Assembly (NCBI GenBank): GCA_964415045.1
Contig: CAYPZL010000001.1
Location: forward strand, 1-64,000
Reading direction: 5' to 3'
From: CAYPZL01 sp964415045
Lineage (GTDB): Bacteria; Planctomycetota; Phycisphaerae; Sedimentisphaerales; Anaerobacaceae
Length of the DNA: 64,000 nt
The position numbers were made by a program, and so were the translations under genes. This document shows, piece by piece, positions 52,093-61,298 of the stretch; the stretch's first letter is position 1, and the number at the start of each line of letters is the position of its first letter. The notes under the pieces were generated by a model that saw nothing but the letters and a program-made list of their open reading frames with translations, was not told where the DNA came from and ran no database searches.

Positions 52093-55000
52093 ATGGACGA
52101 GCTGGGGCAAAATACTGACAAACGCGCCGGCGTTCTGGACCGGATCATCCGGTTCTGTCTCGAGAATAAGCTGGTGGTGGGCCTGGCGATTCTTCTGGTC
52201 GTGGGATCGGGCGTGATGGTCGCTCCCTTTGATTGGGACCTGGGCGGGCTGCCGCGCTTGCCGGTGCCCGTCGATGCGATCCCGGACCTCGGGGAGAACC
52301 AGCAGATCGTCTTTAGCGAGTGGATGGGGCGGTCCCCGCAGGATGTGGAGGACCAGATCACCTATCCGCTGACGGTCTCTCTGCTGGGTCTTCCCGGCGT
52401 CAGGACCATTCGCAGCTATTCGTTCTTCGGCTTCTCCACCATCTACGTCATCTTCGACGAGGCTACCGAATTCTACTGGTCGCGCAGCCGCGTCCTGGAG
52501 AAGCTCAACAGCCTGCCGGCCGGGACGTTGCCGGAAGGCGTACAGCCGGCCCTCGGTCCCGACGCGACCGCGTTGGGGCAGATCTTCTGGTACACACTGG
52601 AGGGACGCGACCCCAATGGCAACCCTGCCGGCGGATGGGACCTCGACGAGCTGCGCAGCATACAGGATTGGTACGTGCGCTACGCCCTGATGGGCGCTAA
52701 GGGGATCAGCGAGGTTGCCTCGGTGGGCGGCTTTGTCCGGGAGTATCAAATCGACGTCGATCCGGACGCGATGCGCGCGTACGGAGTGGCTTTGGGTGAC
52801 ATATTCAACGCGGTCAGATCGTCGAACATCGACGTGGGTGCCCGGACGATTGAAATCAACCAGGTTGAGTACATCATCCGGGGCCTCGGTTTCATCGAGA
52901 AGATCGAGGACATCGAAAAGACGGTCATCAGGGTCAACGACAACGTCCCGATCACCGTGAAGGACGTGGCGAAGGTTTCGCACGGCCCGGCTCTGCGGCG
53001 CGGCGCACTGGACAAGAGCGGGGCCGAGGCGGTGGGGGGCGTTGTGGTCGTCCGTTACGGCTTCAATCCGTTGGAGGCAATCAACAACGTCAAGGCCAAG
53101 ATCGTGGAGATTTCGGCCGGCCTGCCGCAGAAGACCCTGGACGACGGGACCGTCTCAAAAGTCACTGTCGTGCCGTTCTACGATCGTACGGGGCTGATCT
53201 ACGAGACGCTGGGCACGCTCAACGAGGCGCTGACCGAGGAAATTCTCGTTACGATTATCGTTGTGATCGTGATGGTGCTGCACCTGCGCAGTTCCGTGCT
53301 CATCAGCGGTTTGCTGCCGCTGGCGATTCTCATGTGTTTCATTGCGATGAGAGTCTTCGGCATCGACGCCAACATCGTGGCGCTCTCGGGCATCGCCATT
53401 GCCATCGGTACGATGGTGGATATGGGGATCGTCGTCTGCGAGAACATCCTGCGGCACCTGGGCGAAGCCCGCGAGGACGAGAATACGCTGGATGTCGTCC
53501 ATCGTGCCGCTTCCGAGGTCGGAGGGGCGATTTTGACGGCGGTCGCCACGACCGTGGTCAGCTTCCTTCCGGTCTTCACGATGAGCGGCGCCGAGGGTAA
53601 GCTCTTCAAGCCGCTGGCCTACACCAAGACGTTCGCGCTGCTGGCCTCTATCGTCGTCGCGTTGACGATCATTCCGCCGGCGGCTCACGTCCTGTTCACG
53701 CGGCGGTTTTCCGCAGGCGCAATCAGGCGTTACGTGTTGGGCACGTTGCTGCTCGCCCTGGCCGTTGTCAGTGGGATTCTGTTAGCGTGGTGGGTCGGGC
53801 TCATCGTGGGCGCCATCGGCCTGTACCACCTGTTGCGCGAGAGATTGCCGCGAAGGCTTCACGGCTGGCTGCCGATTGCCGCCAACATTCTCGCGGTGGT
53901 GTGCGTCGGTGTCATCCTCACCGGACACTGGCTGCCCCTGGGCCCCGGCAAAGGGCTCGTCCGCAATCTCGTCTTCGTCGGTCTGCTCATCGGTCTGCTG
54001 CTGTTGTTCTTCCGGGTGTTTCAACTCTTCTACGCGCGCATCCTCGGCTGGTGCCTCGACCACAAGGTGGCCTTTCTTTCGCTGCCGACGGCTCTGTTGA
54101 TCCTGGCGGGGATGATCTGGCTGGGCGCGGCGCGGGTGTTCTTCTTCGTGCCGGAGGCTCTGCGGACCAGCCGCGCCTGGACGGCGGCCGAACGGGCGTT
54201 TCCGGGCCTGGGCAAGGAGTTCATGCCGCCGCTGGATGAAGGGTCGTTTCTGTACATGCCGACGACCATGCCCCACGCCTCGATCGGCGAGGCGCTCGAT
54301 GTGCTGCGGAAACAGGACATGGCCTTCCAGGCGATTCCGGAGATCGAGTCGGTGGTGGGCAAGATCGGCCGCGTCGATTCGCCGCTCGATCCGGCGCCGG
54401 TGTCGATGGTCGAGACGGTGATCAACTATAAGTCGGAGTACGTCACTGACAAGGACGGGCATCGGCTGCGTTTCAAGTACGATCGAACGCAAGGGCAGTT
54501 TGTCCGCGACGAGGACGGAAACCTGATCCCGGATGAGGGCGGACGGCCTTACCGGCAGTGGCGCGACCACATCCACAGCCCCGACGATATCTGGGACGAG
54601 ATCGTCCGGGCCGGCGAGATTCCCGGGACGACCAGCGCCCCGAAACTCCAACCTATCGCCGCGCGGCTCGTGATGCTGCAAAGCGGCATGCGCGCCCCGA
54701 TGGGCGTCAAAGTGCGCGGACCCGACCTGGAAACCATCGAGGCGGTCGCGCTGGATATCGAGCGCTTCCTGAAGGAGGTGCCGGGGGTCGCGCCCGGCGC
54801 GGTAATCGCCGACCGGATCGTGGGCAAGCCGTATCTCGAGATCGACATCGACCGCGAAGCGATCGCGCGGTACGGTATCAGTATCCGCCAGGTCCAGGAC
54901 GTCATCGAAGTGGCGATCGGGGGACGCCGCGTCACGACGACCGTCGAGGGACGCCAACGCTACCACGTGCGGGTCCGTTACCTGCGCGAGTTGCGCGACG

Positions 55001-55878
55001 ACATCGAGAGCCTGGAGAAGATCCTGGTCCCGGCCGTCGGCGGCGCCCAGATTCCCCTGATCCAGCTCGCCGAGATTCGCTACGTGCGCGGGCCCCAGGC
55101 CATCAAGAGCGAGGACACGTTCCTCACCGGCTACGTGGTTTTCGACAAGCAGGAAGGCTATGCCGAGGTCGATGTGGTCCAGCGGTGCCGGGCGTATCTG
55201 CAGGAGAAGATCGACGCCGGCGAGTTCGTCCTGCCCAAAGGGGTCAATTACACGTTTGCCGGAACCTACGAGAATCAGATCCGCGCGCAGAAAACGCTGA
55301 CGGTGGTCGTGCCGCTGGCGCTGTTTATCATCTTCATCATTTTGTACCTGCAGTTTCGCTCGGTCTCGACGACGACGCTCGTTTTCTCGGGCATCGCGGT
55401 GGCGTGGGCGGGGGGCTTCCTTCTGATCTGGTTTTACGGCCGGCCCTGGTTCCTGGATTTCCATCTCTTCGGCGTCAATATGAGGCAGTTGTTCCAGGTC
55501 CAGCCGATCAACCTGAGCGTGGCGATCTGGGTCGGGTTCCTCGCGCTGTTCGGCATCGCCTCGGATGACGGCGTGGTGATGAGCACGTACCTGGAGCAGT
55601 CGTTTCGCCGGCGGTCCACGCGCACCCGACAGGAGATCCGGCGGGCCGTGATCGAGGCGGGCTCGCGCCGTGTCCGCCCCTGCCTGATGACCACCGCCAC
55701 GACGATCCTGGCGTTGATTCCCATCCTGACCTCCACCGGGCGGGGCTCCGACATCATGGTCCCCATGGCCATCCCGTCGGTCGGCGGCATGACCATCGAG
55801 ATCCTCACCATGCTCGTCGTCCCCGTCCTCTACTGCTGGGTCCGGGAAACCAGACTACACGCCGCTCGGAAGGGCTGA
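52093..55878 (+). CDS. cusA: CusA/CzcA-type heavy-metal RND efflux pump, enlarged
   Basis: This is the inner-membrane proton-driven pump for Cu(I)/Ag(I) or related metals. It has the RND features VPVDAIPDLGENQQIVFSEW, GLPGVRTIRSYSFFG, a transmembrane GIAIAIGTMVDMGIVVCENI segment with the conserved acidic residues, and VRPCLMTTATTILALIPIL near the C terminus. Methionines in VMLQSGMRAPMGVKV fit soft-metal transport. At 1261 residues it is about 200 longer than CusA. The extra length is mainly extra hydrophobic helices after the first transmembrane block (about 545-690) and an insert of about 60 residues near the periplasmic entry (about 775-850). The chosen ATG is 15 bases inside a possible GTG start. 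Confidence 0.92.
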   Translation: MDELGQNTDKRAGVLDRIIRFCLENKLVVGLAILLVVGSGVMVAPFDWDLGGLPRLPVPVDAIPDLGENQQIVFSEWMGRSPQDVEDQITYPLTVSLLGLPGVRTIRSYSFFGFSTIYVIFDEATEFYWSRSRVLEKLNSLPAGTLPEGVQPALGPDATALGQIFWYTLEGRDPNGNPAGGWDLDELRSIQDWYVRYALMGAKGISEVASVGGFVREYQIDVDPDAMRAYGVALGDIFNAVRSSNIDVGARTIEINQVEYIIRGLGFIEKIEDIEKTVIRVNDNVPITVKDVAKVSHGPALRRGALDKSGAEAVGGVVVVRYGFNPLEAINNVKAKIVEISAGLPQKTLDDGTVSKVTVVPFYDRTGLIYETLGTLNEALTEEILVTIIVVIVMVLHLRSSVLISGLLPLAILMCFIAMRVFGIDANIVALSGIAIAIGTMVDMGIVVCENILRHLGEAREDENTLDVVHRAASEVGGAILTAVATTVVSFLPVFTMSGAEGKLFKPLAYTKTFALLASIVVALTIIPPAAHVLFTRRFSAGAIRRYVLGTLLLALAVVSGILLAWWVGLIVGAIGLYHLLRERLPRRLHGWLPIAANILAVVCVGVILTGHWLPLGPGKGLVRNLVFVGLLIGLLLLFFRVFQLFYARILGWCLDHKVAFLSLPTALLILAGMIWLGAARVFFFVPEALRTSRAWTAAERAFPGLGKEFMPPLDEGSFLYMPTTMPHASIGEALDVLRKQDMAFQAIPEIESVVGKIGRVDSPLDPAPVSMVETVINYKSEYVTDKDGHRLRFKYDRTQGQFVRDEDGNLIPDEGGRPYRQWRDHIHSPDDIWDEIVRAGEIPGTTSAPKLQPIAARLVMLQSGMRAPMGVKVRGPDLETIEAVALDIERFLKEVPGVAPGAVIADRIVGKPYLEIDIDREAIARYGISIRQVQDVIEVAIGGRRVTTTVEGRQRYHVRVRYLRELRDDIESLEKILVPAVGGAQIPLIQLAEIRYVRGPQAIKSEDTFLTGYVVFDKQEGYAEVDVVQRCRAYLQEKIDAGEFVLPKGVNYTFAGTYENQIRAQKTLTVVVPLALFIIFIILYLQFRSVSTTTLVFSGIAVAWAGGFLLIWFYGRPWFLDFHLFGVNMRQLFQVQPINLSVAIWVGFLALFGIASDDGVVMSTYLEQSFRRRSTRTRQEIRRAVIEAGSRRVRPCLMTTATTILALIPILTSTGRGSDIMVPMAIPSVGGMTIEILTMLVVPVLYCWVRETRLHAARKG

Positions 55879-55883
55879 TCATC

Positions 55884-57857
55884 TCATGGCGTCTCCTGCA
55901 CCGGCCAGAAGACCTGGTCTCCGCCTTCTTCGCCTCGTCCCCACTTGCTCGGCGTTCCTCCGTCGTCGTCGAAATCGGCGCCGAGACTGTAGAGAAGGAA
56001 ATCGCCGTTCGTTCGTCGGTAGAGGAGTGAGCTGTCTGAATAGGGATCGCGGGGCACTCGCGCCAGGTAGCCGGCTTCCACGAGTGCGTCAAGCGATTCG
56101 GGATATTCGCCATGTTCCCTGGCATACCGTTGGGTGGCAAGCGTCGCCACCAGTGCTTCCGTGTCCGCCTTGGCGCGCCAGGGCAGTTCCATCGCTCGGA
56201 TGCAGGGCCGGCCCAGGAAATCCACGAACGCGTTTTCCTGCATGAGGTTTGCCAGGATGAGGCGGACACCATTGGGTTCGTTCTGAAACTCCCAGGGTGT
56301 TTTGCCCGCCGCGTTTTGAATGTGCTCAAGGAACGCTTCCACGCATCGGGTAGTCTCTCGCCGGCTCAGCTTGCGGAAGGCTTCTTTCTCTTTATCGCTC
56401 GATCCGGGCACCGATCGGCTGGGATCAGCAAGCCAATCCCATCGTTGGACCAGTAGCTTGGGGATGTGGCCTTCCCCGTCTCCTTCGTCGGTGAACATCC
56501 GCTGAATGAAATCCAGCCACACAAGACGCTCAAGGGCGAAGTCCATCCCGCAGTCATCATCGCCGACGTGCTCCTCGAATTGCCTCTGAAGGCGGCGCAG
56601 GACCTCCGGTGACAAAGACTGATGAATCAGCATCCCGCGTGTGACATCGATGGCCAGGGAACGAATTGACAACCCGACAAGTTGATGCACAAGTGACTTT
56701 CTTTGTTCGAAGTGCCTGGCGAATCGACACATTGCCTCAATATCAGAAAGCACCTGTGCCAGATCGCCTTCAAGTACATGCAGCTTGAGGCGCGCATCCA
56801 GTGCGAAGGCCAGAGTTCTTACACCATCGAGTTCCGGAATGGCCTCGTTTGCTGTGTCGGTGCCTTGGTAGAGAAGGCAGTAGTATGGTTTTTTCGTGCC
56901 CGATGTGAGATGCTCCAGGGCTTTCTTGTTGGCTGTGACCCACTCGCGGATATCTTCGCGTGTTTCGTCGGACCACTCGGTGGGATAGCGCTTGCGGGCG
57001 TTGCCCAGTCCGGGCGGCATCTCGACGGCCAGGCGCATGGCCTTTTCATACTCGTACCGCGCATCGTGGGCGGGGTTATAACCGTGCGGCCGGGCCAACT
57101 CCGCCATCTGGGCAACGTAGTCGGTGGTCACCTTCACTCGCGTGCAGTCAAGCCAATCGGGCCAGCGGACGGCGCAGTATATGGAGTTGAGACACATGTG
57201 GGCCAGGATGACAGGGATCAGTGTCCTGCGTCGCCACCGCCAGAGACCGTTGACCAAACCAAGTGCAAATACCGGGGCGAATCCGCTCAGCGGGCGGAAG
57301 TGAAGTGCAGCAAAGACAAAGGCCTGTATCACGCAGGCCGCAAAGCCCCCTGTCACACGCTCAATGGTTCTCTGGACGTAACCCCGCCAGAAGAGTTCCT
57401 CAATGATCGGCGCGTGAAGGACTGCAATCACGCAGAAAGTTGCGAAGAATGCGAGGGGCAGTCCGTCGGCCCAGAACCGTAGCGGCACTGGTGTACCGAT
57501 CTGCTTCATCAGCCAATTTGTTGTTCCCGCCGCTGCCAGTACAGTGACAATCAGGATGCAGGTCCACTTTGCCTCCGAACGTCGGTGCTGCCACCACACC
57601 ATGTCCAGGTCGCCGGTAACGCCTGCGCGAGCGGCCAGGAGCACGGTTGTCAACATAACTGCCAACGACAGCGCCGGCCACACCAACTGGGTCAGGAGGG
57701 GGCTCTTGCTGATCCCCTCTGCGGTATACAGATTCGCTCGCAGCGCCAAACCAAGGATTGTGAGGGTGAGGATGGACGCTGCCAGCACGACCATGGCGCG
57801 CAGGCGACTGGGGCGGCTGGATACACTCGTTTGTGTTTCGTTGATCCCGTTGGACAC
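55884..57857 (-). CDS. CPBP-family membrane protease fused to an uncharacterised domain
   Basis: I chose the GTG at 57857 because GGAGG lies 7 bases upstream; the ATG at 57977 has its GGAAGG directly abutting it. The 657-residue protein has about six N-terminal transmembrane helices with the CPBP motifs Glu153-Glu154-x3-Arg158 (PIIEELFWRG), FAALHF with His186, and His220-x3-Asn224. These form the diiron-like or metal-dependent glutamyl-protease centre of CAAX-like bacterial proteases. Residues from about 235 on match the domain of the exported protein at 21921-22952. It is convergent with cusA, 5 bp apart, and downstream of nrnA on the same strand. Confidence 0.8.
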   Translation of the reverse strand: MSNGINETQTSVSSRPSRLRAMVVLAASILTLTILGLALRANLYTAEGISKSPLLTQLVWPALSLAVMLTTVLLAARAGVTGDLDMVWWQHRRSEAKWTCILIVTVLAAAGTTNWLMKQIGTPVPLRFWADGLPLAFFATFCVIAVLHAPIIEELFWRGYVQRTIERVTGGFAACVIQAFVFAALHFRPLSGFAPVFALGLVNGLWRWRRRTLIPVILAHMCLNSIYCAVRWPDWLDCTRVKVTTDYVAQMAELARPHGYNPAHDARYEYEKAMRLAVEMPPGLGNARKRYPTEWSDETREDIREWVTANKKALEHLTSGTKKPYYCLLYQGTDTANEAIPELDGVRTLAFALDARLKLHVLEGDLAQVLSDIEAMCRFARHFEQRKSLVHQLVGLSIRSLAIDVTRGMLIHQSLSPEVLRRLQRQFEEHVGDDDCGMDFALERLVWLDFIQRMFTDEGDGEGHIPKLLVQRWDWLADPSRSVPGSSDKEKEAFRKLSRRETTRCVEAFLEHIQNAAGKTPWEFQNEPNGVRLILANLMQENAFVDFLGRPCIRAMELPWRAKADTEALVATLATQRYAREHGEYPESLDALVEAGYLARVPRDPYSDSSLLYRRTNGDFLLYSLGADFDDDGGTPSKWGRGEEGGDQVFWPVQETP

Positions 57858-58009
57858 AGTGGCGCCTCCGCTCTCGGCGTCAACACGTTGTCTGATCCAC
57901 ACGGTGCCATTATAGGGTGGCGCGCTGCCTGCGGCAAGCAATTTGCGCACGGCGCGTGGTGCCTTACGGCTCTGCATCCTTCCAGGGTGCTATGGAATCT
58001 ACTGCTGCT

Positions 58010-59011
58010 CTAGTCGAGTCGTTGGGCGACTTCGTTGTAGATGAGTTGTTTGGCGTTTTCGATGGGGCCGGGGAGGAAGGTTCCGGCGGCCATTTTGTGT
58101 CCACCGCCGCCGAATTTGGTGGCGATCTCGCTGACGTCGATCGCGCCGCGGCTGCGCAGCGAGCAGCGGATGCGCCCGTCCTTGAGCTCCACGAACAGCG
58201 ACGAGACCTTCACCGAGGCGATGCGGTGACATTCATTGATCAGGTTCTCGGTGTCCGGGTAATCCGCGCCGGTGCGCTCGAAGTCTTCCTGGAGGATGTA
58301 CTGCGAGGCGTACCGCTCGTCGAGCTGGAGCTCGAGCCGCTCGAGCATGCGCAGCATCAGCTTGAAGCGTGACGCGGAGAAATTCTGGTATAGCTCGTCA
58401 TAGACCTTCGTGGGATTGACGCCCCGGTCGATCAGATCGGCACAACTGCGGTAGGCGCGACTGCTGGTGTTGTTGAACTGGAACCACCCGGTGTCGGTGG
58501 CGATGGCTACGAACAGGGCCTCGGCGATCTGGGGTGTGATGGTCCAGCCGGTGTGCTTGAGGAAATCGAGCAGGACCAGGCCGGCGGCAGCGGCCGTCGA
58601 GTCCGTGATTTCCACCTGCCCCAATCCGTCGGAGGTGACGTGATGGTCGAACACCAGCACGGGCGTCTCGGCCTGCTTGAGGTATTCCTCAAAGCGGGGC
58701 AACTGGCTGACGCTGTTGGTATCGACGATGATGATGAGATCGACCTGACCGAACGCGCCGCTCGTGAGGTCCTCGACCTGTACGTTGTGGCCGAGGACCG
58801 GGACGGGCTCGTCGAACAGGAAGCCGTACCACTGCGGCATGGGAGAAAGCAGCAGCGGCCGGGCGGTTTTGCCCAGGTTTCTCAAGATCGCGGAGATCAC
58901 GGCGATGCACCCGCAGGCGTCGCCGTCCGGTTTCATGTGGGTGGTGATTAAAACGTTGTTGGCATTCTCAATCAGCGCAATCGCTTGCGTATATGCTTGC
59001 TCTTGTGTCAT
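58010..59011 (-). CDS. nrnA: Bifunctional oligoribonuclease/PAP phosphatase
   Basis: This DHH/DHHA1 phosphoesterase degrades nanoRNAs and dephosphorylates 3'-phosphoadenosine 5'-phosphate. The 333-residue product has THMKPDGDACG, IIIVDTNS, the DHH-type motif VFDHHVTSDG, FVAIATDTGWFQF and the DHHA1 glycine-rich GGGGHKMAAGTFL. Its length fits NrnA (about 310-330). It is part of the minus-strand series ccdA, TPR, ribF, TM1266-like, nrnA and CPBP fusion, with 173 bp separating it from the gene upstream. Confidence 0.93.
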   Translation of the reverse strand: MTQEQAYTQAIALIENANNVLITTHMKPDGDACGCIAVISAILRNLGKTARPLLLSPMPQWYGFLFDEPVPVLGHNVQVEDLTSGAFGQVDLIIIVDTNSVSQLPRFEEYLKQAETPVLVFDHHVTSDGLGQVEITDSTAAAAGLVLLDFLKHTGWTITPQIAEALFVAIATDTGWFQFNNTSSRAYRSCADLIDRGVNPTKVYDELYQNFSASRFKLMLRMLERLELQLDERYASQYILQEDFERTGADYPDTENLINECHRIASVKVSSLFVELKDGRIRCSLRSRGAIDVSEIATKFGGGGHKMAAGTFLPGPIENAKQLIYNEVAQRLD

Positions 59012-59185
59012 GCGTATCCTTCACGTGTCAAAGCAATGAAATCCTGCCGGCCGGAGGAGCCGGGAGGATATACGGAAGGGGTAGATTATAGAGGTTCCTC
59101 CGCCCAGTGCAAGCGCCGGTGTGGGCCGAATTGCATGTGCGGAAAGGATGTCTGCGCCGACGATTCCCGGGGCGCGGTCCCCCGA

Positions 59186-59452
59186 TCAGTCGTGCTCGAA
59201 GATCATTTTCTGCACGTCCACGCCCTCCACGGCTTCGAGCTTCTCGATCAGTTCGAAAATCGGCTTCTCATCGCCGGCCAGCTCGAGCAGGACCAGTCCG
59301 TTGGGCGAGCAGAAACTCTCCGAGACGGCGTGCAGCCCGATCCGGGTCTTGATGCTGCAGCCGTACTCGGTGAGCAAGTCCTGCACCTCACGGGCATGAT
59401 GCACGCGGTCGGTGATATGAACGCCTATCACGATATGTCTTGGCTCAGCCAT
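59186..59452 (-). CDS. Small ACT-like (TM1266-type) protein
   Basis: The 88-residue protein (MAEPRHIVIGVHITDRVHHA onward) has a beta-alpha-beta-beta-alpha-beta pattern with SIKTRIGLH and GLVLLELAGDEKPIFELIEKL. This resembles TM1266/'iron-only hydrogenase system regulator' proteins, which have an ACT-like or NikR-C-terminal-like fold. It starts one base after the ribF stop, so it is likely translated with ribF. No hydrogenase genes are in the window; a sensing role for a small ligand is only inferred. I chose this ATG because an upstream extension runs into ribF. Confidence 0.65.
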   Translation of the reverse strand: MAEPRHIVIGVHITDRVHHAREVQDLLTEYGCSIKTRIGLHAVSESFCSPNGLVLLELAGDEKPIFELIEKLEAVEGVDVQKMIFEHD

Positions 59453-59453
59453 C

Positions 59454-60440
59454 TCAATCTCTCTTCGTCGTCTGTTCGAGAACCGCTCTGGCCTGGCGGC
59501 AGTCCTCGGCAATCTGCGCCACGAGTTTCTCGGGTGTGCTGAATTTGTGCTGGCTGCGCAGGCGCCCAATGAAATCCATCGCCATCCACTTGCCGGTCAT
59601 GTCGCCGACGTTGTCCACGAGCAGGTGGGCCTCGATGAGCAGCGGATACTCCTCGCCGAACGTTCTGGCCTGCCCGATACTGAAGACGGCGGGGACGTGC
59701 TCGTTCTTCTGCAGCAGATCGTCCGCCGTGTCGGAGGTCTCGACCAAGCCGGCATAGACGCCGTCGGCCGGAATGATCTGTTTGGGTTTGCCCATGTTCA
59801 ACGTGGGAAACCCCAGCTTTCGCCCCCGGCCCCAGCCCGAGACGATAGGCCCGCTGAGCCGGTAGGGGCGCGACAGGGCCGCCGCGGCTTCGGCGACGTG
59901 GCCGCTTTGCAGCATGTAGCGGATCAGCGTGCTGGAGACCCGCATGTGCTTGCCCGAGGGCAGTTGCATTTGCCTGGCTGCAACGACGATCGTGTCGAAC
60001 CCTTTCGTGCGTCCGAACTGCCGCAACGTCTCCACGTCGCCGGCGCGACCGGCGCCGAAGTTGAAGTCGTCCCCTTCGACGATGGCGGCCGGCTGGATCG
60101 CCGCCATCAGGAACTTGTCCACAAAGCCTTCCGGCGACAGCTCCAGCAGGGCCTTGTTGTCCTCCAGGACGATAATGCAGTCGTCGGCGTAGTCTTTGAG
60201 CAGGTGCAGCTTCATCGGCAGGGGCGTCAGGACGCCGGGCGCCTTCTCCGGCTGGAGAATGGCGACCGGATGCGGCTCGAAGGTCATCACGACGATCTCG
60301 GCGTTTTTCTCGACGGCGGTCCGGCGGGCGGTCCGCAGAATTTCCTGATGGCCCACGTGGACGCCGTCGAAGTTGCCGATCGTCAGCACGCACCCCTTCC
60401 GCACCCGGCGGCATTCTTCCATGGACGTTAGTACTTTCAT
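59454..60440 (-). CDS. ribF: Bifunctional riboflavin kinase/FAD synthetase
   Basis: This enzyme converts riboflavin to FMN and then FAD. The 328-residue product has the nucleotidyltransferase motif IGNFDGVHVGHQEIL, the segment VVMTFEPHP, the ISSTLIR-type segment VSSTLIRYML, and the C-terminal kinase motif LGFPTLNM with PADGVYAGLVE. I used the ATG at 60440 (MKVLTSMEEC); an upstream GTG adds 12 residues without homology. FAD/FMN supply is relevant to the many flavoproteins in this window. It is followed by the TM1266-like gene. Confidence 0.95.
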   Translation of the reverse strand: MKVLTSMEECRRVRKGCVLTIGNFDGVHVGHQEILRTARRTAVEKNAEIVVMTFEPHPVAILQPEKAPGVLTPLPMKLHLLKDYADDCIIVLEDNKALLELSPEGFVDKFLMAAIQPAAIVEGDDFNFGAGRAGDVETLRQFGRTKGFDTIVVAARQMQLPSGKHMRVSSTLIRYMLQSGHVAEAAAALSRPYRLSGPIVSGWGRGRKLGFPTLNMGKPKQIIPADGVYAGLVETSDTADDLLQKNEHVPAVFSIGQARTFGEEYPLLIEAHLLVDNVGDMTGKWMAMDFIGRLRSQHKFSTPEKLVAQIAEDCRQARAVLEQTTKRD

Positions 60441-60664
60441 CGTAGCAAGCTCTTCATCGGCTTCCTGGATCTGCACGGTCAGTCATCGCCCGCTGCAGGG
60501 CACAACAGGACCCGGCGTTTCGTCAGAATAGGTAAGAGTGTATCGTGTGACTGCCGCGACGCAACGGCTTTTTGAACCTGAGCTGCGCCGGGTGTACGCG
60601 GGGATGTCCGGAATGGTGGCGGGAGGCGGGGACGCAGAGGCAGAGGGATCGAGTCGCGGGTGCC

Positions 60665-61288
60665 TTAGCTTCCGTTTCGTTCTTTCAGTTGGGCCAGGCG
60701 TGCCTCGGCACCGGTGTAGGCGGGATAGAACACCCTGATTTCCTCGAGGGTAAATTCGGCCTTTGTCGCATGTCCGACCTTCTCATAACACAGCGCCAGC
60801 ATGTCCAAAGCCGCTTTGTGGCAGACAAACTCGTCTTTGCGATCCTGCTTTGTCTTGTCGGGTCCGAGCGTTCGCACGCGCTCGAAGTAGGGAATGGCCT
60901 GCTGATGCTGCTCGTCCTGGACGTACATCAGGCCCAGCTCGAAGTGAGCCGGCCCGTTAGCGGCGTCGGCCTCCGTGGCTCGATGGTAGGCCTCGTACGC
61001 CATCTCCCGATTGCCCTGGGCCTTGTAGATGCGGGCCAGTTGATGCCACGCTCGGCTGTTGTCGCCGTCCAGCAGGAGGGCCTTGTTGCACTGTCGTCGG
61101 CAGTCTTCGTTCAAGCCGAAGTCGGCGTAAGCCTCGGCGCGGCTGAGGATATGGCTGACCATGAGCGGGCGCATGGCGATCAGCGCCAGGATGACAAAAA
61201 TCACGCTCCAGGAGCCTTTGATGGCGATTTCTCTATAATCGCGCTTGCGACCGCGACGTTTTGGAAGGATGATCTGGCCGTTCAGCAT
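60665..61288 (-). CDS. Membrane-anchored TPR protein
   Basis: The 207-residue protein has a basic N terminus (PKRRGRKRDYREIA), one transmembrane helix (VIFVILALIAMRPLMVSHIL) and about four tetratricopeptide repeats (SRAWHQLARIYKAQGNREMAYEAYHRA; GPAHFELGLMYVQDEQHQQAIPYFERV-type). The TPRs probably face the periplasm and bind a protein partner. The chosen ATG lies 10 bp after the ccdA stop; a TTG lies slightly upstream. With ccdA it recalls cytochrome c biogenesis gene neighbourhoods (CcmH/CycH TPRs), though no cytochrome genes are seen. Confidence 0.7.
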   Translation of the reverse strand: MLNGQIILPKRRGRKRDYREIAIKGSWSVIFVILALIAMRPLMVSHILSRAEAYADFGLNEDCRRQCNKALLLDGDNSRAWHQLARIYKAQGNREMAYEAYHRATEADAANGPAHFELGLMYVQDEQHQQAIPYFERVRTLGPDKTKQDRKDEFVCHKAALDMLALCYEKVGHATKAEFTLEEIRVFYPAYTGAEARLAQLKERNGS

Positions 61289-61298
61289 ATCGCACCCG

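Noticed and set aside
53782..55464. 560-codon minus-strand open frame opposite cusA
   Set aside because: Antisense of a certain gene; no motif.
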